Positions 36,238 to 45,561 are shown, numbered from the stretch's first letter. The stretch: DNA of 64,000 nucleotides from Gordonia pseudamarae (GCF_025273675.1 NZ_CP045809.1:4340001-4404000), one strand, 5' to 3'. Made by a program: numbers and translations. The notes: generated by a model from the sequence alone, not told the origin.

Positions 36238-38385
36238 TCACGCCTCGTCCCGGATGTATGTCACGCCGAAGGCCCGGACCTGACGGAACTCCTGGCGGCT
36301 ACTGCCGAAATCGAACCAGCCGCCGTCTTGCTTTTGGAATATGTCGAGGCCACGACCGAGGTTGATCCGCCACCCGTTGTCGGTGCGAATCCAACGATCG
36401 TGACCACCAGGGTCTTTCGCTACCTCGACGGTGATGCCCTGTTGGGCGGCACCCTGGATTATCTGGTTGAGCATCTGTAATTGCTTCTTCTGATACCCGG
36501 GGTCGGGGTCGAGGACGGTGAACAGTCTGACAGTGACCTCGTCAGCGGGGTCTTTGGCCGCAGCTATCAGCGCCAACAGTTCGACCAGATTCCGGCCCTG
36601 ATGGTTCATCCGGATGTACGGGTCGTGCAACTCGATACGAGTGGCACCCCGCAAGTACGGCATGAGGAGAGCCTCGAAGGAGACGCCGCGCTGGTTCTCG
36701 GCAAAGTCTCTCTGCCCCTGGAACAGTTCTTCCTCAACGGGAGTCTGGGTGGCCGCCGGTTCCGGGACGGCCGCACCTGACGCCGGGCCAACCAGATCGA
36801 CAGGATCCGCATCCTTGTCTGCCACACCAGGACGGCCACGGTGATAGTGCCCGGGATACTCGTCTTCTTCGAGAGTCGTGACAGCAGTCCACTTTCCCGC
36901 GACCGATTGGTATCCGAACTTCACCGCGGCCATGGTGTCGTCCATTCGGAGGATCTGATCTTTGACGCGCTTGCGGCCTTCGATTGCGAAACGCAGGACC
37001 TCCTCGATCTCCTCTGCGGTGGCCTGTTCGTGTGGGTAGAGCAGCTTCATCAGACCGGAGAAGGTCTTGTGGATACCGTCGCGGTCGCGCGTTGAGATGT
37101 CCGAGCCGAGCTCGAAGTGCTGCCGGTAGCGGTCGGAGTAGTCGAGATTCCGCATCGACTTGAGTACCTCTGCGATGTAATCGACCACGAAACCGTAACC
37201 ACTGGAGAACATTTCACCGCGGATCGTGTCGACTTCCCAGCCGGGAATGTAGAAGTGCAGACGATCGAGGTAGGCCGAGTCGTGGTAACTTTCGGGGAGC
37301 TCGTCGAAGAGGTCGGAGTGTTTGAGCATGTATGGCACGGTGTGCGAGGTATTGCCGACAAACACCATCGACGCTTCCGCACCGAGTGTCTCCACTCCAC
37401 GGGAGAACGACTTGTTGGCCATATAGTTTTTCATGATGTCGACCAACGCCTTGTCGGTGCGCTTCTTCTTGCCCGCGAACTCGTCGAAGGCGACCACATC
37501 CCAATAGCCGACGAGACCGATCTTGCCGTTGGCGTTGTTCACGAACAGTTTCGGCACGGTGATCTCACCGCCGGAGATCAGCATCCCGTGAGGCGAGAAC
37601 TCCGAGTAGATATGCGATTTGCCGGTACCCTTCGGCCCCAATTCAACGAGGTTGTAGTTGCGTTCCACGAACGGGATCAGGCGGGTCAGTTGGAGCAGCT
37701 TCGCGCGTCGCCCGAACATCTCAGGGTTGAAGCCGATCGATTGGATGAGCAGGTCGATCCACTCATCAGTACTGAACTCGGCCCGAGCTTCAAGGTAGCC
37801 TGCGTAGTCGAAACTCGACATCTGGATCGGCTGCAACCGACCCAGAATCCATGGCACTACCTTGGCGTTGTCACTGTGGAAGTATTCGATGTCGCACAGG
37901 CACCACACCCCGCCCACCAGCAGCTTCTGGTTCGCGTTGACCGTATTCGGTTCCACGAGTACCCCACCGATGCCAAGGTTGGCGAACGATGCCTGATAGA
38001 CGTCGTCCTTCTCGTTGAGTGTCACACTGACGCGGTCGATGATCCGGAAGCGGCCTTTCTCCCGGATCTTCGACTTCACCAGCTCCGACTCGTTGCGGTG
38101 CACATAGTGCTCGGCGAGTATCCGGCGCACCTTCTCGATGCCCTCCTGGATCGTTGCCTCGTCGTCGGTCGCGGCGAACTGACCGAGCAGGTATTCCAGT
38201 ACATATGACGGCACGATCGCGTTGCCTTTGACGGCTTTGACAAGGTCCTTACGCACCACCGCGCCTGGGAAGTGCGCATTGATCTTGCGATCCAGTTGCG
38301 TCTGCTCGGTCACGACGTCGGTGGGGCCTTCGTCAGGAGCCTGTTCGATGAGGGCTGCTTCGGTCAGGTCGATGTGCTCACTCAT
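36238..38385 (-). CDS. brxL: BREX Lon-like ATPase BrxL
   Basis: This 715-residue AAA+ protein has Walker A GPKGTGKS near residues 250-257, a Walker B VVAFDEF and a C-terminal Lon-like region. It belongs to the BrxL family that marks type 1 (and related) BREX systems, where it assembles on DNA and is needed for phage exclusion. The ATG at 38385 lies in an ATGA overlap with pglZ; the frame extends further upstream, but only inside pglZ. It is the last gene of the operon. Confidence 0.93.
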   Translation of the reverse strand: MSEHIDLTEAALIEQAPDEGPTDVVTEQTQLDRKINAHFPGAVVRKDLVKAVKGNAIVPSYVLEYLLGQFAATDDEATIQEGIEKVRRILAEHYVHRNESELVKSKIREKGRFRIIDRVSVTLNEKDDVYQASFANLGIGGVLVEPNTVNANQKLLVGGVWCLCDIEYFHSDNAKVVPWILGRLQPIQMSSFDYAGYLEARAEFSTDEWIDLLIQSIGFNPEMFGRRAKLLQLTRLIPFVERNYNLVELGPKGTGKSHIYSEFSPHGMLISGGEITVPKLFVNNANGKIGLVGYWDVVAFDEFAGKKKRTDKALVDIMKNYMANKSFSRGVETLGAEASMVFVGNTSHTVPYMLKHSDLFDELPESYHDSAYLDRLHFYIPGWEVDTIRGEMFSSGYGFVVDYIAEVLKSMRNLDYSDRYRQHFELGSDISTRDRDGIHKTFSGLMKLLYPHEQATAEEIEEVLRFAIEGRKRVKDQILRMDDTMAAVKFGYQSVAGKWTAVTTLEEDEYPGHYHRGRPGVADKDADPVDLVGPASGAAVPEPAATQTPVEEELFQGQRDFAENQRGVSFEALLMPYLRGATRIELHDPYIRMNHQGRNLVELLALIAAAKDPADEVTVRLFTVLDPDPGYQKKQLQMLNQIIQGAAQQGITVEVAKDPGGHDRWIRTDNGWRINLGRGLDIFQKQDGGWFDFGSSRQEFRQVRAFGVTYIRDEA

Positions 38386-40889
38386 CAGAAATCCCATCCG
38401 TCGTCGCCGGCGAATGCACGCTTGACCGTGTACGGTGCGCTCTTGTACTTCTTCCACTGGTCGGTGCCCTCGATCGGTTCCGACAGCCGGAATTCGACGC
38501 CGTGGCCATTGGCCTGGTCCGCATCTTTGCTGAGAAGCAATGTCACACTTTGGAATCGGTCACGTCCGGCGTCGCTGGTCGAGTCGAACGTCATCTCCTG
38601 CTCGTTGGAGATCAGCGCGTTGTCGAAGTAGAGCCCGGCACGCAGTCGCCGCGCGGGTTTGTGCGGCTCCACCTTGGCCGATTGGTACAGCTTGACCACG
38701 ATCTGCCCGGTGGTGATCTTGTCTGATTCGGGGTGGATGTCGACGTTCACCGGCTCCACGGTGTCACTACGGCTCTTGTTGATCTGGATCACCGGCACCA
38801 CGATCTCTTGCAGGGAAGCGCCGCCGTGCACGAATTGAAAGCCGGCACCGGGCTGCACAATCCGCTGGATCGAGCTTGGGATTTGTATTTCCAGGTCGCC
38901 GGACAGCCCCACCTGGCCGGGCTTGAAGGTCGTGAACGCCGGGTCATCCTTCAGTCCTCGCCCCAACACATAGCGTCGCGCCGATTTCACAATCTGCTCA
39001 CCGTGCGGTTTCGCCGTAAGGGTGAAGTGCTCGGCCAGTTTGGAACGCTGGTACAGGAACCCGTGATCGGCGGTGACGATAATGTTGGTCGCGTTCGCGT
39101 TTGCGAGCATCTTGACGATGTCGATCAGCTCACGGACCGCGTCCGCGGCTGCCGTGAAGGTCTTGTGCTCGGAGACGGCTTTGTCGCCGGTCGCATCGAT
39201 CGTGTCGTGGTAGACGTACAGCACTTGGTTTGACGAGTACAGATTGCGGCGCTCGGCCGACTTCATCTCGACGAAGTCTCGCGCCTGGATCGCCACACCG
39301 TCCACCGCACTCAGGATCTTACTGCGGTTGGCGGTGCCGTCTGATTTCTGTCCGTCGACCAGCACCGGATCACCGCCGTCGGAGTGTGCCAACGTGGTGT
39401 GCGGGAGCAGAGCCGCCATCCCGAGTTGCGTGTACGACGGCAGCACGCCGAGCATCGCTTCGATGGTTGCGGAAAACTTGTTCTCCCCACGGATTTTGGT
39501 GCTCAGTTCGTCGGCGACCTCGTAGCGCAACGCGTCCGAGACGATGACTACGGCCTTCTTTCGGCCTTTGAGGGTCGGGGCGACATAGTGGTCGTAGAAC
39601 GCTGATTGTGAGGTCACCCCGATGGTGCGCCACCGCGCCACCGCATCGACCTGCTGCTGCCAGGCCACCCCTAGCGGGGCAAGAAAGTCTGTGACATAAG
39701 TATTCTCGACAATGTCTGCCAGTGCCTCAATGGGCTGTTTGAACTCGGCCGTCAGGTATGCCTGGGTGAACTGGCGGTAGCGTTGGTCGATGCGGAACCA
39801 GTCATCCCGATACCGCGCGAGACCGTCAGCGAAGTCGGCGATGTGGACAGTGGCGTTCCGGATTGCGGGCAGTAGTTCGGCGGCGGCGCTCAGTCCCTCG
39901 TAGAGCGTCGCGTAGTCGTCGAACCAGAAACTGTCACGACGCCGGGCGCTGATCGCGTCGGCGATGTCGCGTTGCGGCATGGTCTGGTTGCCGATCCCGT
40001 CGACCAGGCGCCGGATTACCTCCCGTTCGCTGGCTTCGAAGATGTCTTCGTTTTTCAGTGTTTCCCATGCGGCGTCACCGACACTATCGGCGTAGTCAAG
40101 GTTCCCTTCGACGGTGCGGGCCAACTCCTTCATCGCCGCGCTGCTGCGTTTGGAGTCGCGGAAGCCACGGAAGTCGAGCGCCAGGTTCCGGGCCTTATTC
40201 GATTCGGTGACCTCGAATCCATCGACGGCACGCTGGAACATCCACAGTACGAACCCCGCCATGGTCGGCGCCTGCGACGCGTATCCGTAGATGCTGGAAG
40301 CCCCGGCCCAGTAGAAGTCGACAAGGTCGTGTGAGGTGAGCGCATCAACTCCGGTGGTATCGCCGCGCGCGTGCTGGTCCAGCAGTGTGCGGGTGATCTC
40401 GGAAAAGCTGTGCTCTTTCTGGTTCAGCAGTACCGCACACATCTGCGCCCGTACCACCGTCAGATCGTCGCCGATCAGCGGCAGCGCCCTAAGATTGGTC
40501 ACCAACTTCTCGTCGTTGAAGAACGCCGGGTACCGGACGATCAACTCCTCCGCACCCGGCGCGCTGAGACCCAGGTCGGCACGTATCAAGGCGGCGCGGT
40601 CGGCGGTGAACACCGGGCCGTAGGCCAGTTCAACGTCGAGTAGCCAGTTCCCGACCCCCTCAGGCACGGTGCCGGATCGGTAGACAAGGAACTTGACCGC
40701 AGGCTGGTCACGGAGCATCCGGTGCTTGATTGCGAACTCGTCGTCTGCCACGCGCAGCACTGTCACGTCGGTCGGTGCCAGTGCGTCAACTTCGGTCGCA
40801 TAGCCACTGTCGGTGTCGTGCCAGACCACGATGCGCTGGGATTCGAACCGATCAGCGAGGTGGCCGGCGATGGTGGGGGTGGTACTCAT
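38385..40889 (-). CDS. pglZ: BREX alkaline-phosphatase-like protein PglZ (type A)
   Basis: This 834-residue protein matches type A PglZ of type 1 BREX. The metal-site segment VIVSDALRYE lies near residue 450, a second metal-binding segment TADHGFLY lies further on, and the length is typical. PglZ is the signature gene of BREX. It overlaps the yhcG-like gene upstream and brxL downstream by 4 nt each, so the three are translationally coupled. Confidence 0.94.
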   Translation of the reverse strand: MSTTPTIAGHLADRFESQRIVVWHDTDSGYATEVDALAPTDVTVLRVADDEFAIKHRMLRDQPAVKFLVYRSGTVPEGVGNWLLDVELAYGPVFTADRAALIRADLGLSAPGAEELIVRYPAFFNDEKLVTNLRALPLIGDDLTVVRAQMCAVLLNQKEHSFSEITRTLLDQHARGDTTGVDALTSHDLVDFYWAGASSIYGYASQAPTMAGFVLWMFQRAVDGFEVTESNKARNLALDFRGFRDSKRSSAAMKELARTVEGNLDYADSVGDAAWETLKNEDIFEASEREVIRRLVDGIGNQTMPQRDIADAISARRRDSFWFDDYATLYEGLSAAAELLPAIRNATVHIADFADGLARYRDDWFRIDQRYRQFTQAYLTAEFKQPIEALADIVENTYVTDFLAPLGVAWQQQVDAVARWRTIGVTSQSAFYDHYVAPTLKGRKKAVVIVSDALRYEVADELSTKIRGENKFSATIEAMLGVLPSYTQLGMAALLPHTTLAHSDGGDPVLVDGQKSDGTANRSKILSAVDGVAIQARDFVEMKSAERRNLYSSNQVLYVYHDTIDATGDKAVSEHKTFTAAADAVRELIDIVKMLANANATNIIVTADHGFLYQRSKLAEHFTLTAKPHGEQIVKSARRYVLGRGLKDDPAFTTFKPGQVGLSGDLEIQIPSSIQRIVQPGAGFQFVHGGASLQEIVVPVIQINKSRSDTVEPVNVDIHPESDKITTGQIVVKLYQSAKVEPHKPARRLRAGLYFDNALISNEQEMTFDSTSDAGRDRFQSVTLLLSKDADQANGHGVEFRLSEPIEGTDQWKKYKSAPYTVKRAFAGDDGWDF

Positions 40890-41941
40890 TCATCATCCTC
40901 GTCGTCACCGGCGGGGCCGAGTGCGCGGCGCGCGATGCGCTCTTGCGCGGCGCGATAAATCTCCGTAATCCGCCGCTGCAGAATTTCTTTCGGCGGCAGT
41001 GTGGTCCAGTACTCGGCCACGACGATGCCATCTTTGTGCATCTCCATCATCTCGATCTGCTCCCGGGAAGTCTCGGTGCACAGAATCAGCCCCAGGGGCG
41101 CCTCTTCGTCCTTGCGTCGCTCGTAGCGGTCGAGCCACTTGAGATAGAATTTCATTTGCCCTTCGTACGCGGGTTTGAACTTGCCGATCTTGAGTTCCAC
41201 CGCGATCAGGCGACGAAGCGGACGTGAGAAGAACAGCAGGTCAAGGAAGAAGTCGTCGTTGTCGACCGTCATCCGCTTCTGCCGCGCGACGAACGCCCAG
41301 CCGTTGCCCGCTTCGAGGAGGAAAGTCTCCATCTCACGAATGAGGGCCTCCTCAATGTCGCGCTCCGCATGGACGTCCCTCAACCCGAGGAAGTCGAGAA
41401 AATATGGGTCGCGGAAACTGTCGAGTGGCACGGTGGAGCCGCCCGGTGTCTGCGCGTTCGCGATCTCCCTGCGTTCGAAGCCTTGGCGCCCGATAAGCTC
41501 GCGCAGCGCCCGGACGCTGAGTCGGGCATCGAGCGCCTGCTGGATGTAGAAGTCCCGTGCCTCGTCGGAATGCACGGGAAGAAGCACCTTGAAGTGGCTC
41601 CAGCTCAATTGTTGCCCCAGCGTGGCCACAATCTGGCGGTCTGGGAAGGTCTGGACGAACCGGACCATCCTGTGGAGGCTCGACTTGTCGAACCCTCGCC
41701 CGTAGCGCTTGGTCAATTGTGGCGACAGTGTGGCCACAATCTCCTGGGCGTACTCGGCGCGCTGCTCCCCGAGGACCTTGGTGTTGATAAGGTGCCCGAT
41801 CTGCCAGTTCATCATGGTCAGAGACACGTTTGCCTGCGCGGCGACAACCGCGCGGGTCTGGTCGATCAGCGCCGACACCTGATCGAACAGGTCACTCGGC
41901 TGGCCACGTCGCTCCAGCTCAGTCTTATCGCCGTCACCCAT
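40886..41941 (-). CDS. DUF1016/YhcG-family PDDEXK nuclease embedded in the BREX operon
   Basis: This 351-residue protein has the N-terminal DUF1016 helical domain (about 10-160) and a C-terminal PD-(D/E)xK nuclease fold with D234, E249 and K251 (FFLDLLF ... AVELKIG), so the active site looks complete. It overlaps the PglX C-terminal gene upstream by 8 nt and pglZ by 4 nt and must be co-expressed with BREX. YhcG proteins are best known as cargo in restriction and other defence operons. A role as an extra BREX effector is inferred. Confidence 0.85.
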   Translation of the reverse strand: MGDGDKTELERRGQPSDLFDQVSALIDQTRAVVAAQANVSLTMMNWQIGHLINTKVLGEQRAEYAQEIVATLSPQLTKRYGRGFDKSSLHRMVRFVQTFPDRQIVATLGQQLSWSHFKVLLPVHSDEARDFYIQQALDARLSVRALRELIGRQGFERREIANAQTPGGSTVPLDSFRDPYFLDFLGLRDVHAERDIEEALIREMETFLLEAGNGWAFVARQKRMTVDNDDFFLDLLFFSRPLRRLIAVELKIGKFKPAYEGQMKFYLKWLDRYERRKDEEAPLGLILCTETSREQIEMMEMHKDGIVVAEYWTTLPPKEILQRRITEIYRAAQERIARRALGPAGDDEDDE

Positions 41942-42935
41942 CGCTCGCCTCCAGCCCGGCGATCTTCTTTACCGCCGGGTAGAATTTCGGATAGTTGACT
42001 TTCACCCCGTCGTCGAGGTCGATCGAGACCTGCCGGGTGGCGAGTGGGTAGAGCACGTCATGCTCGTAGTCCCGCAGCTCGGCGAGCACCTTGCGCAGCC
42101 GATCGGCTTCCTTCTGGTCCTTGGCCGACGTCCCGCCGGCTGCTGCCGCCTCGGCCTGTTCGAATGCTCGTTGCAGTTTGTTCTCGTACTCACGCAGGTA
42201 CTCATTGAGCACGGTCGACACCGTCGACGGCGTATAGCGGTGCAGGTAGATCAGTGCGTTGAACGAACCTTTGGGGCTGGCGAACATCCAGTAGATAGGC
42301 CGCTTCTTGTAGCGCTTCACGTGGTCGTCGTAGAACTTCGACCGGCCCGACCTGGTGATGAAATAGTCGCGCAGCGTCTTGACCCCCAGCGACTCCTCCA
42401 CGAACCGCAGGTTCGCCTCGAAGTGTTCGGTGCCGAACGCGACCTTGAGGAACTGCCGGAACTGCTCGACCACGTCATCCTCGAACCAGCCGTCGTCGAC
42501 GAATGGGATCACGTTGTCGGCGTCAGGCATGAAACGGAGGTCACCAGCAGAGCTTGCCGAAACCTTGGTGAGATAGTCCTGCAGCGTCGAACCCTGATCA
42601 CCGAGGATCAGTCCGGGCGCGTCCAGGCTGTAGCGTCCGAACATACAGCCGACGGCATACGAGACGAGGTCCACGATGGCGGACTCGGTGAAGAGTGCGT
42701 CGCGTTCTTCTGGCGTCTTGTTCGGCCACCGGAATGCGGAGTTGTTGGTGAGGGACACCCGTTCGAGCGGGACGTCCGACGACACCTCGTCCTCAAGCCC
42801 GTAGAGTTTCGCGACTGCTTCGTTGTTCGCGATCTCCAACTGCTGCTGCGCCCGTGAGCGCGCCGCCCACTCGTCTCGATGCTGCGCCACAGTCTGTTCG
42901 AGCGTCTTCAACTCAAGTTCCTTACGGTCGGCCAC
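41934..42935 (-). CDS. C-terminal domain of PglX encoded as a separate ORF
   Basis: This 333-residue protein matches the C-terminal third of full-length type 1 PglX. It has the helical LEIANNEAVAKLYGLEDEV segment, the YAVGCMFGRYSLD stretch, DWF-like DDGWFED, KRPIYWMFASPKGSFNALIYLHRY, and DLDDGVKVNY near the end. The 857-residue PglX ORF of this locus lacks exactly this region, and the two add up to the usual size of about 1,190. The start is a GTG at 42935; a stop lies in frame 12 nt upstream, so read-through from pglX is impossible. It heads the pglXC-yhcG-pglZ-brxL operon by overlap. I infer that it complements PglX in trans. Confidence 0.85.
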   Translation of the reverse strand: MADRKELELKTLEQTVAQHRDEWAARSRAQQQLEIANNEAVAKLYGLEDEVSSDVPLERVSLTNNSAFRWPNKTPEERDALFTESAIVDLVSYAVGCMFGRYSLDAPGLILGDQGSTLQDYLTKVSASSAGDLRFMPDADNVIPFVDDGWFEDDVVEQFRQFLKVAFGTEHFEANLRFVEESLGVKTLRDYFITRSGRSKFYDDHVKRYKKRPIYWMFASPKGSFNALIYLHRYTPSTVSTVLNEYLREYENKLQRAFEQAEAAAAGGTSAKDQKEADRLRKVLAELRDYEHDVLYPLATRQVSIDLDDGVKVNYPKFYPAVKKIAGLEASDG

Positions 42936-42963
42936 GGAATCGGATCACGTCGCCACACCCGGG

Positions 42964-42984
42964 AGGGTAGCCATCGGGGTAGCC
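42964..42984. repeat. 21-bp direct repeat, copy 1
   Basis: This 21-mer is identical to 45011-45031. It contains two GGTAGCC units separated by ATCGG. Here it lies between the start of the PglX C-terminal ORF and an integrase 3' remnant. Paired units suggest a recombinase arm or att site. Confidence 0.8.
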
Positions 42985-43002
42985 GAAGTGAGTTCGCCCA
43001 GA

Positions 43003-43044
43003 TTACCGGGACATACCGACAGTCTTGGCGGACACCTCAAGTGC
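43003..43044 (-). pseudogene. 3' remnant of a second tyrosine integrase gene
   Basis: On the minus strand this short stretch encodes ALEVSAKTVGMSR followed by a stop, against ALEVSAKTVGLSR at the end of the intact integrase (43764). Similarity also continues for about 15 bp after the stop, and upstream sequence is unrelated. It is what remains of another integrase copy, most of which has been deleted. Confidence 0.75.
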
Positions 43045-43079
43045 GACACCGCACCCGGGTCGTACCGATCGAGACGAAC

Positions 43080-43716
43080 TCAGTCGAAGATCTCGGCCAC
43101 AGACGAAGCCCCGCGGGCGAAGCGCGTGCTCCAGTCGGCGACCTGGTCGGGGGTCGCACGTTCGATGCGAACGCGGATGTCGCTGTCGAGTTCGCCGAAT
43201 CTCGTTTCGAGCATGGCCACCAGAATCTGTACTTGTCCCTGGTTGATGCCCTGACTGATGCCCTGTTCGATGCCTTCTTGGCGGAGCTGTTGTGCCGTCG
43301 TCACTGCGGCCTCCTTTGCGTCCTCACCCAGTTGTGCTGCGAAGTCGGTAATGCGGTCGATGGGTATGTCGCCGACTCTTAGAAGATACGTGAAGAACAC
43401 CACGAGCAGGCCTGGCTCGTCCGCCGCGACGGCTCGCCAATCATCGAGTCCCGCAAACAACCAGGCCGTGGCGTCGGTAGGCGTCATCACCGTCGAGGGT
43501 CGTGCGAAACAGGAGGTCACTGTGCACCTGGCGCAGGTTGTCATCGACGAACGACGCCGCGACGGGCTCCAAATGGTCGAGGTCGATGTGCGCCGCGACT
43601 TCAGCCGACAGCACCGACCGCAGTTCTGATCCGGCATGCTTAGGATCACCGAACACCCGCCGGAACAAGCCGTCATGCGGCTGGTGTGCCCGCTCACCTG
43701 AACCCCCATCGGCCAT
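43080..43716 (-). pseudogene. Rpn/YhgA-family nuclease pseudogene
   Basis: The 5' part, from 43716, encodes HDGLFRRVFGDP ... VHSDLLF, the start of the Rpn family of PD-(D/E)xK recombination-promoting nucleases. After DDAY the frame is lost. The family's C-terminal part (DEPGLLVVFFTYLLR ... EQGISQGINQGQ ... RFG) continues in another frame to the stop at 43080. About 100 middle residues of a normal protein of about 300 are missing, so an internal deletion and a frame change have killed it. These genes often accompany mobile DNA. Confidence 0.8.
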
Positions 43717-43763
43717 AGGGCCGACCATACGTGGCCGTACGGACATTTTGGGTTCGCCCGGAT

Positions 43764-44981
43764 TCACCGGGACAGACCAACTGTCTTGGCGGACACTTCG
43801 AGCGCCGCCCGTGCCCTCGACTCGTCGGCGTGCAGGTATGCCTGTGTACTCAGCACCGTCGAATGCCCGAGTATGGCTTTGATCGTCGTCTCGTCGATGC
43901 CGTTGGCCAGTAGCAGTGTGGCCGCGGTGTGGCGCGCCTCGTACAGCAACGGCGTGCGGCTGTTGCCGTCCGGGAGCGTGACGGAGACCTTTGCTTCCCG
44001 CGCGATCTCATACCACTGTCGGCGATCCAGTTCCGCCGATCGGGGGTTGCCGTCACCGCGCGGCCAGACCAGCCCGGACGGCGACGACGGCGCGCACTTC
44101 GCCCACGATGACAGCGAATCGACGAGCCACGGCACGAGCGGGATGACGCGGCTCCCGGCGCGAGTCTTGGGCCGGACGAGGTGGTAAGCACCGCAAATCT
44201 GTCGAGACTCGAACCCGCGTGGAACGCGGAACCCGCTCTCGGGTCGCCTGAACGCACGATAAGGCAACGCCTTGAGCTGCCAGGCCAGCGTCATCGTCGC
44301 AGCCTTGAGGTCCACCATTTCCCAGGTAAGCCCCAACGCCTCCGCAGGTCGCAGCCCTTCGACCAGCGCCGCGACCCAACGCGACGCGTCAGGGCGCGTG
44401 ACGGCCACGGCGAGGATTCTCGCAGCGGACTCCGCACTCAAAGATTGCCGTGAGGAATGCCCGGCGCCGGGGCCGCTCACGTCGCGGACACGCTGGGGGA
44501 CCACGTAACCTTCGGCCACCGCATCAGCGAGGATCTTACCGAGCACCGCGTGCGTACGCTGCATCGTGGCGAGCGCGAGACCCGCATCTTCCTGGGCGGT
44601 CGTGACCTTGCGAATGTCTGCGGGCGCGAGTTCATCGAGGCGCAGATGTCCGATAGTCGGCACAATCCAGCGGTTCACCCCCGAGCGATCGGAGACGAAC
44701 GTGCCCGGCCGCACGATGCGCTGCCGCTGTTCGAGCCACCGCTCGGCCCACCGCTTGACCGTGATGCTGCCGCAGGTCTGGGACGTGGCCAGTTCTGCCG
44801 TGGCCCTCCGCTGCGCCTCGGTGAGTCTGGCGCGAACTGCCGCCTTCGTCCGTCCTTTAAAGGTGACTCGGTGCCGCGAGCCGCGTTCGGACCACCCAGC
44901 CTCGATCGAGGCCACCCACTGGCCCCGCGCGTTCTGGTAAATCGAGCCGGTTCCCTTGCTGCGTTGTTTGACCTTAGCCAT
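43764..44981 (-). CDS. tyrosine recombinase/integrase
   Basis: This 405-residue site-specific recombinase has an N-terminal arm-binding-like segment (GTGSIYQNARGQWVASIEAGW), a core-binding domain and a catalytic domain with R (VEGLRPAEALGL), RHT (YEARHTAATLL, where the usual HxxR histidine is Tyr), LGHS and the nucleophile Tyr in TQAYLHAD. The ATG at 44981 follows an in-frame upstream ATG. It sits between the two halves of the BREX pglX locus, directly beside the inverted spare cassette. I infer that it catalyses inversion between the 19-bp repeats; it might instead be the scar of an integrative element. Confidence 0.88.
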   Translation of the reverse strand: MAKVKQRSKGTGSIYQNARGQWVASIEAGWSERGSRHRVTFKGRTKAAVRARLTEAQRRATAELATSQTCGSITVKRWAERWLEQRQRIVRPGTFVSDRSGVNRWIVPTIGHLRLDELAPADIRKVTTAQEDAGLALATMQRTHAVLGKILADAVAEGYVVPQRVRDVSGPGAGHSSRQSLSAESAARILAVAVTRPDASRWVAALVEGLRPAEALGLTWEMVDLKAATMTLAWQLKALPYRAFRRPESGFRVPRGFESRQICGAYHLVRPKTRAGSRVIPLVPWLVDSLSSWAKCAPSSPSGLVWPRGDGNPRSAELDRRQWYEIAREAKVSVTLPDGNSRTPLLYEARHTAATLLLANGIDETTIKAILGHSTVLSTQAYLHADESRARAALEVSAKTVGLSR

Positions 44982-45010
44982 CATCAAATGATGACCGCGA
45001 CCGGCGAGCA

Positions 45011-45031
45011 AGGGTAGCCATCGGGGTAGCC
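45011..45031. repeat. 21-bp direct repeat, copy 2
   Basis: This copy is identical to 42964-42984, 2.05 kb away in the same orientation. It lies 30 bp upstream of the integrase start, where phage-type integrases often have arm sites or an att core. On the minus strand it can be read as repeated GATGGCTACCC. Confidence 0.8.
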
Positions 45032-45113
45032 ATCGAGCACAGCATCACACCGGGTGGGGACGATCTGGAACACCTTGACCTGCATCAATACACGACGACG
45101 CCGACGTGATGGC

Positions 45114-45132
45114 CACAGTTCATGAAGGACGA
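45114..45132. repeat. inverted repeat, silent-side copy (candidate crossover site)
   Basis: CACAGTTCATGAAGGACGA is an exact inverted copy of 49028-49046. To its left the two loci are unrelated; to its right both encode aligned PglX specificity sequence, so homology begins exactly here. It contains the palindrome TTCATGAA. Confidence 0.85.
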
Positions 45133-45511
45133 CTACCCGACCGGCAAGGCAGACCTGATGGCCGCCTTTATGGTCCGTGCGCAGGAGTTCACGGTTCGGC
45201 GCGGTACCTGGGCGATGATCAACCTCCCGTCGTGGATGTCGTTGAAGTCGTTCGAAGATCTGCGGCACGACCTGCTCAGGGATCAGCGAATCGTCTCAAT
45301 GGTCCACCTCGGACGCGGCATCTTCGGGTCGGACTTCGGGTCCGTCGCCTTCGTGATCGACAACGCACCGGCCATGTCGGCGCGTGGCGTGTATCGACGC
45401 CTCTTCGAGCAGCACGTAGATGTCAGGTCGGTGTCCACGATCGAGGCGCTGTTCCTCGATGCTGCGTATAACCGCTACGAGGTGGCGCAGGCGGACTTCG
45501 CCGCGATCCCC

Positions 45512-45551
45512 GGCTCGCCGATCGTTTACTGGCTCAGTGAAAAGATGCGGG
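45512..45551. repeat. 40-bp perfect inverted repeat, silent-side copy
   Basis: These 40 bp are identical to the reverse complement of 48573-48612. They encode GSPIVYWLSEKMR in both cassettes. Perfect identity, including synonymous sites, contrasts with strong divergence on both sides and indicates recent recombination or gene conversion. Confidence 0.88.
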
Positions 45552-45561
45552 CTGCCTTTAG

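Noticed and set aside
36193..36480. 95-aa plus-strand frame at the end of brxL
   Set aside because: It lies antisense to the conserved C-terminus of brxL and shows no independent motif or ribosome site.
37117..38208. 363-aa plus-strand frame
   Set aside because: It is the antisense shadow of brxL, including its Walker A region.
42964..45031. CRISPR-like array suspected from repeated GGTAGCC units
   Set aside because: Only two copies exist, 2 kb apart, with genes between them and no spacer periodicity.
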